Shown here in pieces: positions 1 to 8,820 of a stretch of DNA of 64,000 nt. Where the stretch lies: positions 6,292,001 through 6,356,000 of the forward strand of contig NC_134701.1 in assembly GCF_043290135.1 (NCBI RefSeq), in the 5' to 3' direction. The position numbers and the translations under genes were made by a program. Within the stretch, counting starts at the first letter, position 1. Each line of letters begins with the position of its first letter. Origin of the DNA: Rhipicephalus microplus (lineage: Eukaryota; Arthropoda; Arachnida; Ixodida; Ixodidae). The notes under the pieces are model-generated. The model was not told where the DNA came from, did not search any database, and saw only the letters and a list, made by a program, of their open reading frames with translations.

Positions 1-721
1 CGCAATTGGCTAGCGCGATCGGCGGTTAACCGAAAGGTTGGAGGTTCGAGCCCTCCCGGGAGTGGTGTGTTGCTTTTTTTATTTTGGGCTGATAGCTTTG
101 AAAATATGTTCTGATTGTGGTGAGTGTGGAGCAGGACTGTCTCCGTGGCGCAATTGGCTAGCGCGATCGGCTGTTAGCCGAAAGGTTGGAGGTACGAGCC
201 TACCCGGTGGAGGTGCGGCGCTTTTTTTTCTTTGGGCTGATAGCTTTGAAGATATGTTCTGATGGTGGTGAGAGTGTAGCACGACTGTCTCAGTGGCGCA
301 ATTTGCTAGCGCGATCGGCTGTTAACCGAAAGGTTGGAGCCCACCTGGTGGTGGTGCGGCGCTTTTTTTTCTTTGGGCTGATAGCTTTGAAGATATGTTC
401 TGATGGTGGTGAGAGTGGAGCACGACTGTCTCCATGGCGCAATTGGCTATTCGATCGGCTGTTAACTGAAAGGTTTGATGTTCGAGCCCTTCCGGGAGTG
501 GTGTGTTGCTTTTTTTATTTTGGGCTGATAGCTTTGAAGATATGTAATGATGGTGGTGAGTGTGGAGCACGACTGTCTCCGTGGCGCAATTGGCTAGCGC
601 GATCGGCTGTTAACCGAAAGGTTGGAGGTTCGAGCCCTTCGGGAGTGGTGTGTTGCTTTTTTTATTTTGGGCTGATAGCTTTGAAAATATGTTCTTATGG
701 TGGTGAGTGTGGAGCAGGACT

Positions 722-795
722 GTCTCCGTGGCGCAATTGGCTAGCGCGATCGGCTGTAAACCGAAAGGTTGGAGGTACGAGCCTACTCAGTGGAG
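722..795 (+). pseudogene. tRNA-like unit with Tyr anticodon GTA
   Basis: tRNA-Asn body whose anticodon loop is CTGTAAA, putting GTA at 756-758. The T loop is TACGAGC, so the B box is off-consensus. First of more than twenty GTA units in the window. Confidence 0.65.
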
Positions 796-1607
796 GTGCG
801 GCGCTTTTTTTTCTTTGGGCTGATAGCTTTGAAGATATGTTCTGATGGTGGTGAGAGTGGAGCACGACTGTCTCCGTGGCGCAATTGGCTAGCGCGATCG
901 ACTGTTAACCGAGAGGTTGGAGGTACGAGCCCTCCCGGGAGAGGTGTGTGCTTTGTTTTATTTTGGGCTGATAGCTTTGAAGATATGTTCTGATGGTGGT
1001 GAGAGTGGAGCACGACTGTCTCCGTGGCGCAATGGGCTAGCGCGATCGGCTGTTAACCGAAAGGTTGGAGGTACGAGCCCACCCGGTGGTGGTGCGGCGC
1101 TTTTATTTCTTTGGGCTGATAGCTTTGAAGATATGTTCTGATGGTGGTGAGAGTGGAGCACGACTGTCTCCATGGCGCAATTGGCTATTCGATCGGCTGT
1201 TAACTGAAAGGTTTGAGGTTCGAGCCCTTCCGGGAGTGGTGTGTTGCTTTTTTTATTTTGGGCAGATAGCTTTGAAGATATGTAATGATGGTGGTGAGAG
1301 TGGAGCACGACTGTCTCCGTGGCGCAATTGGCTAGCGCGATCGGCTGTTAACCGAAAGGTTGGAGGTACGAGCCCACCCGGTGGTGGTGCGGCGCTTTTT
1401 TTTCTTTGGGCTGATAGCTTTGAAGATATGTTCTGATGGTGGTGAGAGTGGAGCACGACTGTCTCCATGGCGCAATTGGCTATTCGATCGGCTGTTAACT
1501 GAAAGGTTTGAGGTTCGAGCCCTTCCGGGAGTGGTGCGGCGCTTTTTTTTCTTTGGGCCGATAGCTTTGAACAAATGTTCTGATGGTGGTGAGAGTTGAG
1601 CACGTCT

Positions 1608-1681
1608 GTCTCCGTGGCGCAATTGGCTAGCGCGGTCGGCTGTTAACCGAAAGGTTGGAGGTTCGAGCCCTCCCGGGAGTG
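1608..1681 (+). tRNA. tRNA-Asn(GTT)-like unit with G27
   Basis: D stem, T stem and both boxes are intact. Base 27 is G instead of the usual A (GCGCGGTCGG), still unpaired with A43. It belongs to a small G27 lineage that recurs at 10475, 28791, 31888, 40752, 52113, 55059 and 57564. Confidence 0.65.
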
Positions 1682-2193
1682 GTGTGTTGCTTTTTTTATT
1701 TTTTGCTGATAGCTTTGAAAATATCTTTTGATGTAGGTGAGTGTGGAGCAGGACTGTCTCCGTGACGCAATTGGCTAGCTCGATCGGCTGTTAACCGAAA
1801 GGTTGGAGGTACGAGCCCACCCGGTGTAGGTGCGGCGCTTTTTTTTCTTTGGACTGGTAGCTTTGAAGATATGTCCTGATGGTGGTGAGAGTGGAGCACG
1901 ACTGTCTCTGTGGCGCAATTGGCTAGCGCGATCGACTGTTAACCGAGAGGTTGGAGGTTCGAGCCCACCCAGTGGTGGTGCGGCGATTTTTTTCCTTTGG
2001 GCTGATAGCTCTGAAAAAATGTTCAGACGGTGGTGAGAGTGGAGCACGGCTGTCTTCATGGCGCAAGTGGCTATGCGATCGGCTGTTAACTGAAAAGTTG
2101 GAGGTTCCAGCCCTCCCGGGAGTGGTTTGTTGCTTTTTTTGGGCTGATAGCTTAGAAGATTTGTTCTGATGGTGGTGAGAGTGGAGCACGACT

Positions 2194-2267
2194 GTCTCCG
2201 TGGCGCAATTTGCTAGCGCGATCGGCTTTTAACTGAAAGGTTGGAGGTACGAGCCCACACGGTGGTG
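2194..2267 (+). pseudogene. tRNA-like unit with Lys anticodon TTT
   Basis: Loop CTTTTAA puts TTT at 2228-2230, a single change of G34 to T. The T loop is TACGAGC and the anticodon stem contains CTGAA. Confidence 0.55.
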
Positions 2268-3224
2268 GTCCGGCACTTTTTTTTTCTTTGGACTGATAGC
2301 TCTGAAGAAATGTTCTGACGGTGGTGAGAGTGGAGCACGACTGTCTCCGTGGCGCAATTGGCTATGCGAAAGGCTGTTAACCGGAAGGTTTGAGGTTCGA
2401 GCCCTCCCGGGAGTGGTGTGTTGCTTTTTTTTGAGGCTGATAGCTTTGAAGATATGTTTTGATGGTGGTGAGAGTGGAGCAGGACTGTCTCCGTGGCGCA
2501 ATAGGCTAGCGCGATCGGCTGTTAACCGAAAGGTTGGAGGTACGAGCCCACCCGGTGGTGGTGCGGCGCTTTTTTTCTTTGGGCTCATAGCTCTGAAGAA
2601 ATGTTCTGACGGTGGTGAGAGTGGAGCACGACTGTCTCCGTGGCGCATTTGGCTAGCGCGATCGGCTGTTAACTAAAAGGTTGGAGGTACGAGCCCTCCC
2701 GGGAGTGGTGTGTTGCTTTTTTTTCTTTGGGCTGATAGCTTTGAAATTATGTTCTGATGGTGGTGAGTGTGGAGCAGGACTGTCTCCGTGAAGCAATTGG
2801 CTAGCGCGATCGGCTGTTAACCTAAAGGTTGGAGGTACGAGCCCACCCGGTGCTGGTGCGGCGCTTTCTTTTCTTTGGGCTGATAGCTTTGAAGATATGT
2901 TCTGATGGTGTTGAGAGTGGAGCACGACTGTCCCCGTGGCGCAATAGGCTAGCGCGATCGGCTGTTAACCGAAAGGTTGGAGGTTTGAGCCCTCCCGGGA
3001 GTGGTGTGTTGCTTTTTTTTCTTTGGGCTGGTAGTTTTGAAGATATGTTATCATGGTGGTGAGAGTGGAGCACGACTGTCTCCGTGGCGCTATTGGCTAG
3101 CGCGATCGGCTGTTAACCGAAAGGTTGGAGGTTCGAGCCCACCCGGTGGTGGTGCGGCGCTTTTTTTCTTTGGGCTGAAAGGTTTGAAGATGTGTTCTGA
3201 TGGTGGTAAGAGTGGAGCACGACT

Positions 3225-3298
3225 TTCTCCGTGGCGCAATTGGCTAGCGCGATCGGCTGTTAACCGAAAGGTTGGAGGTTCGAGCCCTCCCGGGAGTG
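3225..3298 (+). tRNA. tRNA-Asn(GTT)-like unit, first base T
   Basis: Matches the reference copy at 12694 except that the first base of the acceptor stem is T (TTCTCCG). Both internal promoter boxes are intact. Confidence 0.6.
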
Positions 3299-3963
3299 GT
3301 GTGTTGCTTTTTTTATTTTGGGCTGATAGCTTTGAAAATATGTTCTGATGGTGGTGAGTGTGAAGCAGAACTGTCTCCGTGGCGCAATTGGCTAGCGCGA
3401 TCGGCTGTAAACCGAAAGGTTGGAGGTACGAGCCTACCCGGTGGAGGTGCGGCGCTTTTTTTTCTTTGCGCTGATAGCTTTGAAGATATGTTCTGATGGT
3501 GGTGAGAGTGGAGCACGACTGTCTCCGTGGCGCAACCGGCTAACGCAATCGGCTGTTAACCGAAAGGTTGGAGGTACGGGCCCTCCCGGGAGTGGTGTGT
3601 TGCTTTTTTCATTTTGGGCTGATAGCTTTGAAGATATGTTCTGATGGTGGTGAGAGTGGAGCACGACTGTCTCCGTGGCGCAATTCGCTAGCGCGATCGG
3701 CTGTTAACCGAAAGGTTGGAGGTACGAGCCCACCCGGTGGTGGTGCGGCGCTTTTTTTTCTTTGGGCTGATAGCTTTGAAGATATGTTCTGATGGTGGTG
3801 AGAGTGGAGCACGACTGTCTCCGTGGCGCAATTGGCCATTCAATCGGCTGTTAACCGAAAGGTTGGAGGTACGAGCCCACCCGGTGGTGGTGCGGCGCTT
3901 TTTTTATTTTGGGCTGATAGCTATGAAGATATGTAATGATGGTGGTGAGAGTGGAGCACGACT

Positions 3964-4037
3964 GTCTCTGTGGCGCAATTGGCTAGTGCGATCGGCGGTT
4001 AATCGAAAGGTTGGAGGTTCGAGCCCTCCCGGGAGTG
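3964..4037 (+). pseudogene. tRNA-Asn-like unit lacking U33 (CGGTTAA loop)
   Basis: The anticodon loop reads CGGTTAA, so the nearly invariant T33 is G. The T arm and B box are intact. The same change occurs in the unit cut by base 1 and at 43260. Confidence 0.6.
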
Positions 4038-4407
4038 GTGTGTTGCTTTTTTTATTTTGGGCTGATAGCTTTGAAAATATGTTCTGATGGTGGTGAGTGT
4101 GGAGCAGGACTGTCTCCGTGGCGCAATTGGCTAGCGCGATCGGCTGTTAACCGAAAGGTTGGAGGTACGAGCCTACCCGGTGGAGGTGCGGCGCTTTTTT
4201 TTCTTTGGGCTGATAGCTTTGAAGATATGTTCTGATGTTGGTGAGAGTGGAGCACGACTGTCTCTGTGGCGCAATTGGCTAGCGCGATCGGCTGTTAACC
4301 GAGAGGTTGGAAGTTGGAGCCCACCCGGTGGTGGTGCGGCGATTTTTTTCCTTTTGGCTGATAGCTCTGAAGAAATGTTCTGACGGTGGTGAGAGTGGAG
4401 CACGACT

Positions 4408-4480
4408 GTCTCCATGGCGCAATTGGCTATGCGATCGGCTGTCAACTGAAAGGTTGGAGGTTCGAGTCCCGAGGGAGTGG
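4408..4480 (+). pseudogene. tRNA-like unit with Asp anticodon GTC, next to the LINE
   Basis: Loop CTGTCAA places GTC at 4441-4443. The D arm is of the TATGCG type and the T arm is shortened (TTCGAGTCCCGAGGG), though the B box is intact. This is the last complete tRNA-like unit before the insertion. Confidence 0.62.
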
Positions 4481-4518
4481 TGTATTGCTTTTTTTTCTTT
4501 GGGCTGATAGCTTTGAAG

Positions 4519-4522
4519 ATGT
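4519..4522. repeat. Left candidate target-site duplication (ATGT)
   Basis: The last bases of the left array arm are GAAGATGT. The uninterrupted spacer in sister units reads GAAGATGTGTTCTG, so ATGT here and at the element's right end is a possible 4-bp duplication. Because the tail ends in ATG anyway, a blunt or 1-bp event cannot be excluded. Confidence 0.5.
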
Positions 4523-4742
4523 CCTTTATATACCCCCGCCCTTTATATACTCGGTCGCATCGTGGGACTCAACCACATTTCGGGCAGCAGTGGCGGCAGA
4601 CGGTTCAGCGGAGCACGGTCCTAACTGTCTTCTTGCCCATGCGCAGGTTGGTTAGTTTTGGTACGTTATTTATCGCGTGAAACTGCTCCTGCCGCTACTG
4701 CTGTCCTCGAGTTTTGTATTTTGTGACTAGACAAGTGCTGCA
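4523..4742 (+). other. LINE 5' UTR
   Basis: Unique 220-nt leader between the array and the ORF1 start. It begins with an 11-bp direct repeat, CCTTTATATAC at 4523-4533 and 4540-4550, separated by 6 nt. LINEs of this kind carry an internal promoter in the leader. I cannot point to a specific promoter motif beyond the repeated TATATA-containing element. Confidence 0.7.
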
Positions 4743-5675
4743 ATGAGTGACGTATGTGAATCCTGTAAACAATACTTTTCTGAAGATGAGGATGTCATAA
4801 CATGTGCAGAATGCCGGCAATGCTATCACATCGGAGAATGTATCGGAATAAGTGAACGTACCTATAAAAAGAAAGGGAAAGAGGCAAAGAAAGCCTTAAA
4901 ATGTCAGACTTGCCGTGTGCCTTCATCTAGGAACACTCAGATGAATAATAACGCTGATCAATCAGCTTTAACGGAAGCCTTGAGCCAGCAACTTGCGGAA
5001 ATTAACAAATGCTTGGCGCACTTGACAACTAAGGTCGATGACCTTACAGAATTAAAGCAAACAGTCTCCAGCATTGAACAATCCATTCAGCACATGTCAG
5101 ATACGCATGACAAGCTTCTTGAAATCAGCGCAAGGCACGATAGAGACATAGAAAGCCTCCGCAACAGAGTAGAAGCTGTGGAACAAAATTTTGACGAAAA
5201 AGAAATTCGCAAGCTAAACCTAGAACTAAATGACCTTCAGCAATATAGTCGCCGCCAGAATCTGGAAATTCATGGCATGCCGTTTATTGAAAAAGAGGAT
5301 ACCCTGTCACGAGTTAACGACCTTGCGAAGAGGCTTGACCTGCAGACACTATCTGACTGTGACGTTGAAAGCATGCATCGCTTGCCACCCCGTAAAGGGA
5401 AACCCCCAGTTATACTGATAAGATTCGCTCGACTGAGCTTGAAGGCAGCATGGCTTGCTAAACGTGCCGAACTAAGAGAAAAAAACAGTAATATTCAGCT
5501 ATTTGATAACTTAACTCCTGCAAATAAGAAGCTCCTTTGGATGGCAAGGACTAGAGCCACCGAGATGAACTATCGATTCACTTGGTCTTCACAGGGAAAG
5601 ATTTTTGTCAGAAAGAATTCAGAAGCACGCGCAATCCGAATTGCATCTGAAGATGATCTAAACAAGATTGTTTAA
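4743..5675 (+). CDS. LINE ORF1 protein: PHD-like finger, coiled coil, C-terminal nucleic-acid-binding domain
   Basis: A 310-residue intact frame starting at an ATG with G at -3 and ending in TAA. Residues 5-57 form a PHD-type zinc finger with ligands C5, C8, C21, C24, H29, C33, C54 and C57 (C4-H-C3 order). Residues about 75-185 are heptad-rich and charged, as expected of a coiled coil that makes ORF1 oligomers. Residues about 187-305 hold the block seen in many arthropod LINE ORF1 proteins (RRQNLEIHGMP, then HRLP, PPVILIRF, LTPANKKLLW and GKIFVRK), resembling the FP-type C-terminal domain. The expected role is binding the element's own RNA in the ribonucleoprotein particle. It is followed 44 nt later by ORF2. 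Function is assigned from family resemblance. Confidence 0.88.
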   Translation: MSDVCESCKQYFSEDEDVITCAECRQCYHIGECIGISERTYKKKGKEAKKALKCQTCRVPSSRNTQMNNNADQSALTEALSQQLAEINKCLAHLTTKVDDLTELKQTVSSIEQSIQHMSDTHDKLLEISARHDRDIESLRNRVEAVEQNFDEKEIRKLNLELNDLQQYSRRQNLEIHGMPFIEKEDTLSRVNDLAKRLDLQTLSDCDVESMHRLPPRKGKPPVILIRFARLSLKAAWLAKRAELREKNSNIQLFDNLTPANKKLLWMARTRATEMNYRFTWSSQGKIFVRKNSEARAIRIASEDDLNKIV

Positions 5676-5719
5676 ACACTTACTGTACCTATCGCCTTTT
5701 ATGGCTTTTTTCTGTTTTG

Positions 5720-6739
5720 ATGATCAAGTCGATGCATTACAATGCTGTCTCTTTCAAGAATTTGATTAAGGACTCGAACTTTCTTTCTGAACGTGGTCTT
5801 TCCCTTTATCATATTAATGCACAGAGTATGAGGAACAAGGGTGAGGAAATTGAAAGCGAATTAGTACACCTCAACTATGACTTTCATATCATGGGCTTCT
5901 CGGAGACATGGTTTTCTTCACAGTCAGACGTGGTCAGTTTGGGAAATTACAATATGGAATCAGTATTCAGAACTGGAAAACGCGGTGGCGGTGTATCTTT
6001 GTATATCAAACAAAATTTGCCCTATGAGGCGTGGCCCGACTATTGTGTTGTGTGTAGTGATTTCGAAGCAGTTACTGTGATACACAACAAGGTTGTAATA
6101 GTACTGATCTACCGCCCCCCGAATGGTAATACTGACTCACTTCTTGAGTTTTTAGAGAAGCTTCAACATCATGCTAATTCTAATCGATGGTTCGTGATAT
6201 CATTTGGTGATTTTAATATAGATATATCAAAAGATGGTCCTATTAAGCTAAAACTAATGGAGTTAATGTTGTCTCATGGCTGCGAAAACATCATTAGCAC
6301 TCCTACCAGAATAACAAGCACATCAGAAACGATCATTGATCTCTGTTTCACTAATTTATCCCCTGACAGTGCATTAGCCGGAGTATTCAGCTCTGGTATA
6401 AGTGACCACTTACCTTTTTTTGCACTATTAACAATGCCAGAACTGCAGAATTCTCCAAAATACATGCGTAGAGATATAAACGATCCAAATATTCTCCGTT
6501 TTCGCTCTCTAATGTTTAACTGCAATTGGGATGACCTGTACCGAGAACCTGATCCGTCTAAGGCATACAACCTGTTTATGTCAAAAATGGTTAGTAACTA
6601 CAATACTGCTTTTCCGTACGTTGTTGTAAAGAAACACAAGAGAGCAAGAAAGGAGTGGATTACGCCGGCACTTCTTAAGCGGATAAATAAAAAAAAACAA
6701 ACTTTTCCAGCACTTTTTGAAAACAAAAAAACAAACTGA
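5720..6739 (+). CDS. ORF2 fragment 1: APE-type endonuclease domain
   Basis: About 339 residues in the upstream frame. The endonuclease fold covers residues about 25-240, with all expected catalytic and metal-binding positions visible. After NKKK near 6694 the frame leaves the family-like sequence and ends within some 15 codons; that tail is an artefact of the frameshift. A TTG at 5717 lies just upstream, but the ATG at 5720 is the sensible start in a eukaryote. Confidence 0.85.
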   Translation: MIKSMHYNAVSFKNLIKDSNFLSERGLSLYHINAQSMRNKGEEIESELVHLNYDFHIMGFSETWFSSQSDVVSLGNYNMESVFRTGKRGGGVSLYIKQNLPYEAWPDYCVVCSDFEAVTVIHNKVVIVLIYRPPNGNTDSLLEFLEKLQHHANSNRWFVISFGDFNIDISKDGPIKLKLMELMLSHGCENIISTPTRITSTSETIIDLCFTNLSPDSALAGVFSSGISDHLPFFALLTMPELQNSPKYMRRDINDPNILRFRSLMFNCNWDDLYREPDPSKAYNLFMSKMVSNYNTAFPYVVVKKHKRARKEWITPALLKRINKKKQTFPALFENKKTN

Positions 6740-8615
6740 CCTCATTGAGTTTAAAAATTTTAGAAACAAAGTAAACAAAGACCTCAAGAAGGCGAAAATA
6801 GATTTCTATGCCTACAAGTTTTCTACAGTGATTAACAACTCAAAAATGGTTTGGAGCTCGGTTAATAAATTGATAGGAAGAAAACAAGCCACTGTCCCTA
6901 GCTATATACAGATAAACGATATTCACTTCAGTGGCAAGGCACTGGCAGACAAATTTAACCTTCATTTCCTTGAGGCAGGATCCTCAAGTAATATAACACA
7001 AGCGACTGACCTTAAACCGGCTGAATGCTATATTGAAAGCTCTTCCACTAATTCTTTGTTTTTATTACCCGTTACCGAGGAGGAAGTAGCCACTGTCATA
7101 TGCTCACTAAAGAACAGCTCACCAGGAGAAGATGGCATTTCCGCAGCACCTATCAAGGCAGTTGCTGATTTGATTGTCGCCCCATTCACTTACATATGCA
7201 ACAGACTCTTCTTGACGGGAATTTTTCCATGTGCCATGAAAATAGCTCGCGTAACAATAATTTTTAAAGGAGGTGATAAAAATGAACTTCAAAATTATCG
7301 CCCAATCTCTATTCTGCCGCTTTTCTCTAAGGTCGCGGAACGCCTGATATATAAGAGGGTATTTTCTTTTATAGCAAACAGAAATGTCATTTGTGAAGAA
7401 CAGTGTGGATTCCAACCAGGTAGATCAACTCAGTCTGCTTTACTCCGTATTAAGGACAGCCTACTTCATAACTTTGAAAAAAAATTTTACACTGTGGGAA
7501 TATTTCTCGATTTCCGTAAGGCTTTTGACTCGATAAAGCACGATATATTAATTAGGAAACTTCAACTGTATGGAATACGCGGGATTGCGCTTGATCTAAT
7601 GAAAAGCTATCTTTGGGCCAGGAAACAATATGTACAGCTCCACAATTATAAATCTGATTTGGGCGTAATCAAGTATGGGGTTCCCCAAGGATCGATACTT
7701 GGTCCTCTACTTTTTATACTTTATATCAATGACATAGTTAACATTCAGTTCACACCAAACATAGTCATGTACGCCGACGATACCAATGCCTTCTTTTCTG
7801 GTTTAGATCTTCGCGATATTGAAATAACTGCAAATTCTTGGTTGGATAAACTAAAATCATGGCTTACAGTCAATCAGCTAGAACTAAACATAAAAAAAAC
7901 TAAATTTATGCTCTTCAAACAAAAAAATAGGCCTGTAGATTATGCTATCTCTCTGATTTTTAATGGAGAAAATATTGCGCAGGTAAATAAAATTCAGTTT
8001 CTGGGTGTGTGTTTTCAAAGTGACCTTAGTTGGTCCCACCATGTGGACAACCTGCGAATAAAAATATCAAGATCGATCGGTCTAATTCGACGCTTACAGC
8101 ATCTCCTTCCAGGGAGAGTTAAACGGCAGCTTTACTTTTCTTTTATCTACTCGCAAATCATTTATTGCATTTTAGTCTGGGGTACGTGTAACAAAACAAA
8201 TACAGAAAGTATAATTCTTCTTCAAAAACGCGCACTAGGTTTGATAAGTACCTCGGTCCCCACTAATATGTCTCTTTTTTATATGTATAATGTACTCCCG
8301 TTCCCAGAGAGCTATAGGATGCAACTAGCCATGTTAATCTTCAAAAAAATTAAAGATAATTTCCAGATTTTTTCTGATGTGTACTTAAGCAGAGATCTTA
8401 CGTATAATCTGCGTACTGTTGCGTTCGTCGGGCCAATGTGCCGGACTAACTATGGTGTACAGTCAATTAATAACCAAATCATTCTACTGTGCAACAGGAT
8501 TCCTGAAATAATTGAATACGCTAAGGAGGCTAAAAACATAACACAATTTAAGAAGCGAATTTACAATGTAATAAACAGAACACAAGTCTACAGTGTATGT
8601 AAAGGAAATATGTAA
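6687..8615 (+). CDS. ORF2 fragment 2: reverse transcriptase domain
   Basis: The downstream frame is open from just after TAA 6684-6686 to 8615. Its first codons (NKLFQHFLKTK) fit the linker seen between endonuclease and reverse transcriptase in related LINEs, so the true join lies within the A run rather than at a new start. Reverse transcriptase blocks occur in order from about 7120 to 8050, including FRKAFDS, GVPQGS and YADD. The C-terminal region includes a lightly conserved QKRALGLI stretch near 8223. No start codon of its own is expected. Confidence 0.85.
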   Translation: MKKNKLFQHFLKTKKQTDLIEFKNFRNKVNKDLKKAKIDFYAYKFSTVINNSKMVWSSVNKLIGRKQATVPSYIQINDIHFSGKALADKFNLHFLEAGSSSNITQATDLKPAECYIESSSTNSLFLLPVTEEEVATVICSLKNSSPGEDGISAAPIKAVADLIVAPFTYICNRLFLTGIFPCAMKIARVTIIFKGGDKNELQNYRPISILPLFSKVAERLIYKRVFSFIANRNVICEEQCGFQPGRSTQSALLRIKDSLLHNFEKKFYTVGIFLDFRKAFDSIKHDILIRKLQLYGIRGIALDLMKSYLWARKQYVQLHNYKSDLGVIKYGVPQGSILGPLLFILYINDIVNIQFTPNIVMYADDTNAFFSGLDLRDIEITANSWLDKLKSWLTVNQLELNIKKTKFMLFKQKNRPVDYAISLIFNGENIAQVNKIQFLGVCFQSDLSWSHHVDNLRIKISRSIGLIRRLQHLLPGRVKRQLYFSFIYSQIIYCILVWGTCNKTNTESIILLQKRALGLISTSVPTNMSLFYMYNVLPFPESYRMQLAMLIFKKIKDNFQIFSDVYLSRDLTYNLRTVAFVGPMCRTNYGVQSINNQIILLCNRIPEIIEYAKEAKNITQFKKRIYNVINRTQVYSVCKGNM

Positions 8616-8712
8616 TGTATGTAATATTTATAGTATTCACTGTTTTTCAACTTGTATTGTATTTCAAAATATGTTATGGTGTTTTGTACTGTCCTGCTCT
8701 ACCTGCCCGAGG

Positions 8713-8772
8713 TGCCTCACGAAGAGGGGCCAAGTCAGGAGACACACTCTCCTTTTGCCCCCTTCGTGGGCA
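8713..8772 (+). promoter_or_regulatory. 3' UTR stem-loop of the LINE, likely RT recognition hairpin
   Basis: The left arm 8713-8730 (TGCCTCACGAAGAGGGGC) pairs with the right arm 8757-8772 (GCCCCCTTCGTGGGCA). This gives a 16-bp stem with two single-base bulges on the left and a 26-nt loop. It is the strongest inverted repeat in the element and sits where related LINEs have their 3' recognition hairpin. Confidence 0.7.
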
Positions 8773-8790
8773 TTTCTGCGGAAATGTCCG

Positions 8791-8796
8791 AATAAA
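8791..8796 (+). terminator. AATAAA polyadenylation signal of the LINE
   Basis: AATAAA followed by ATAAAG, 24 nt before the end of the element. It lies between the hairpin and the tail and could serve 3' end formation of the element RNA. Confidence 0.55.
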
Positions 8797-8802
8797 ATAA
8801 AG

Positions 8803-8819
8803 TGAAATGAAATGAAATG
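8803..8819 (+). repeat. TGAAA-repeat 3' tail of the LINE
   Basis: Three tandem TGAAA pentamers plus a partial TG. A short simple-repeat tail instead of poly(A) is typical of CR1/L2-type insertions and marks the 3' end of the reverse-transcribed copy. Confidence 0.75.
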
Positions 8820-8820
8820 T
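8817..8820. repeat. Right candidate target-site duplication (ATGT)
   Basis: ATGT precedes GTTCTGATGG, the exact continuation of the interrupted spacer. The first three bases are also what one more step of the TGAAA/ATG tail would give, so this copy is ambiguous. Confidence 0.45.

Larger units (their letters stand above)
1..4522 (+). repeat. tRNA-Asn-derived 148-bp satellite array, left arm
   Basis: About 30.5 head-to-tail units with a 147-148 bp step (for example, equivalent points at 3272, 3420, 3568 and 3716). Base 1 lies at about nucleotide 11 of a tRNA body, so the array continues to the left. Each unit has a tRNA-Asn-like half beginning GTCTCCGTGGCGC and a spacer half with a T6-T9 run, a conserved GGGCTGATAGCTTTGAAGA block and a GGTGGTGAGAGTGGAGCA block just before the next tRNA body. 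Units vary in the T arm, D arm and spacer. I see no protein gene here. The open frames that run through several units repeat the same peptide at every unit on both strands. The arm stops abruptly inside a spacer where the retrotransposon begins. Confidence 0.95.
5720..8615 (+). pseudogene. LINE ORF2: endonuclease-reverse transcriptase, interrupted by one frameshift
   Basis: The first frame runs from ATG 5720 to TGA near 6739; the second, one base forward, is open from after the stop at 6684-6686 to TAA 8613-8615. They overlap around an A9 run at 6689-6697, where one extra A explains the switch. The N-terminal part is an APE-type endonuclease: numbering from ATG 5720, N33 in HINAQS, E62 in SETW, Y131 in IYRPP, D164 and N166 in GDFNID, D229 and H230 in SDHLP. 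The second part is a reverse transcriptase: PGEDGIS, NYRPISILP, the catalytic aspartate in LDFRKAFDS (codons 7506-7532), GVPQGSILGPLL near 7677, and YADD at 7770-7781. About 280 residues follow, without a clear RNase H domain. It would nick target DNA and copy the element RNA. Catalytic residues are all present, so only the frameshift argues against activity. Confidence 0.9.
4523..8820 (+). mobile_element. Non-LTR retrotransposon (LINE), CR1/L2-like, near full length
   Basis: A 4.3-kb element interrupts the array in sense with the tRNA units. It has a 220-nt 5' UTR, ORF1, a 44-nt gap, ORF2 with endonuclease then reverse transcriptase, a 205-nt 3' UTR with a hairpin, AATAAA, and a short TGAAA tail in place of poly(A). 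This order, an APE endonuclease with no visible RNase H domain, and a simple-repeat tail fit the CR1/L2/Jockey group; I favour CR1/L2. Flanking ATGT at 4519-4522 and 8817-8820 could be a 4-bp target duplication, or the second copy may be only the end of the tail. Uninterrupted versions of the site lie near 53551, 56499 and 60038. Apart from one frameshift it is intact, so it looks young. Confidence 0.93.
8616..8820 (+). other. LINE 3' UTR
   Basis: A 205-nt trailer, AT-rich at first, then with a GC-rich hairpin, AATAAA and a pentamer tail. In CR1/L2-type elements the 3' end of the RNA is what the reverse transcriptase recognises, so the hairpin and tail are the likely priming signals. Confidence 0.8.

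Noticed and set aside
722..795. Calling GTA, GTC, GTG, TTT, CTT and GGT units as functional tRNA-Tyr, Asp, His, Lys or Thr genes
   Set aside because: The bodies are plainly tRNA-Asn with damaged acceptor stems. Anticodon changes are single-base variants within the array.
186..845. Open frame of 219 codons across several units
   Set aside because: It is the same peptide restarted at each unit, found all over the array in both directions. It exists because the 148-bp unit has few stops in some frames. No coding signature.
1..4522. Dispersed tRNA-derived SINEs
   Set aside because: Units are strictly head to tail with no poly(A) or simple-repeat tails and no target duplications between them. 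Tandem amplification explains them better.
4743..5675. ORF1 as a host PHD-finger chromatin protein
   Set aside because: The finger is followed by the coiled coil and C-terminal block typical of LINE ORF1, and it lies 44 nt before an endonuclease-RT frame within defined element ends.
6274..6570. Antisense frame inside LINE ORF2
   Set aside because: Shadow of the endonuclease coding sequence, no family resemblance.
7119..7415. Antisense frame inside the reverse transcriptase
   Set aside because: Shadow of the RT coding sequence.
8593..8805. Short frames in the LINE 3' UTR
   Set aside because: They overlap the end of ORF2 and the 3' hairpin, and show no conserved features.
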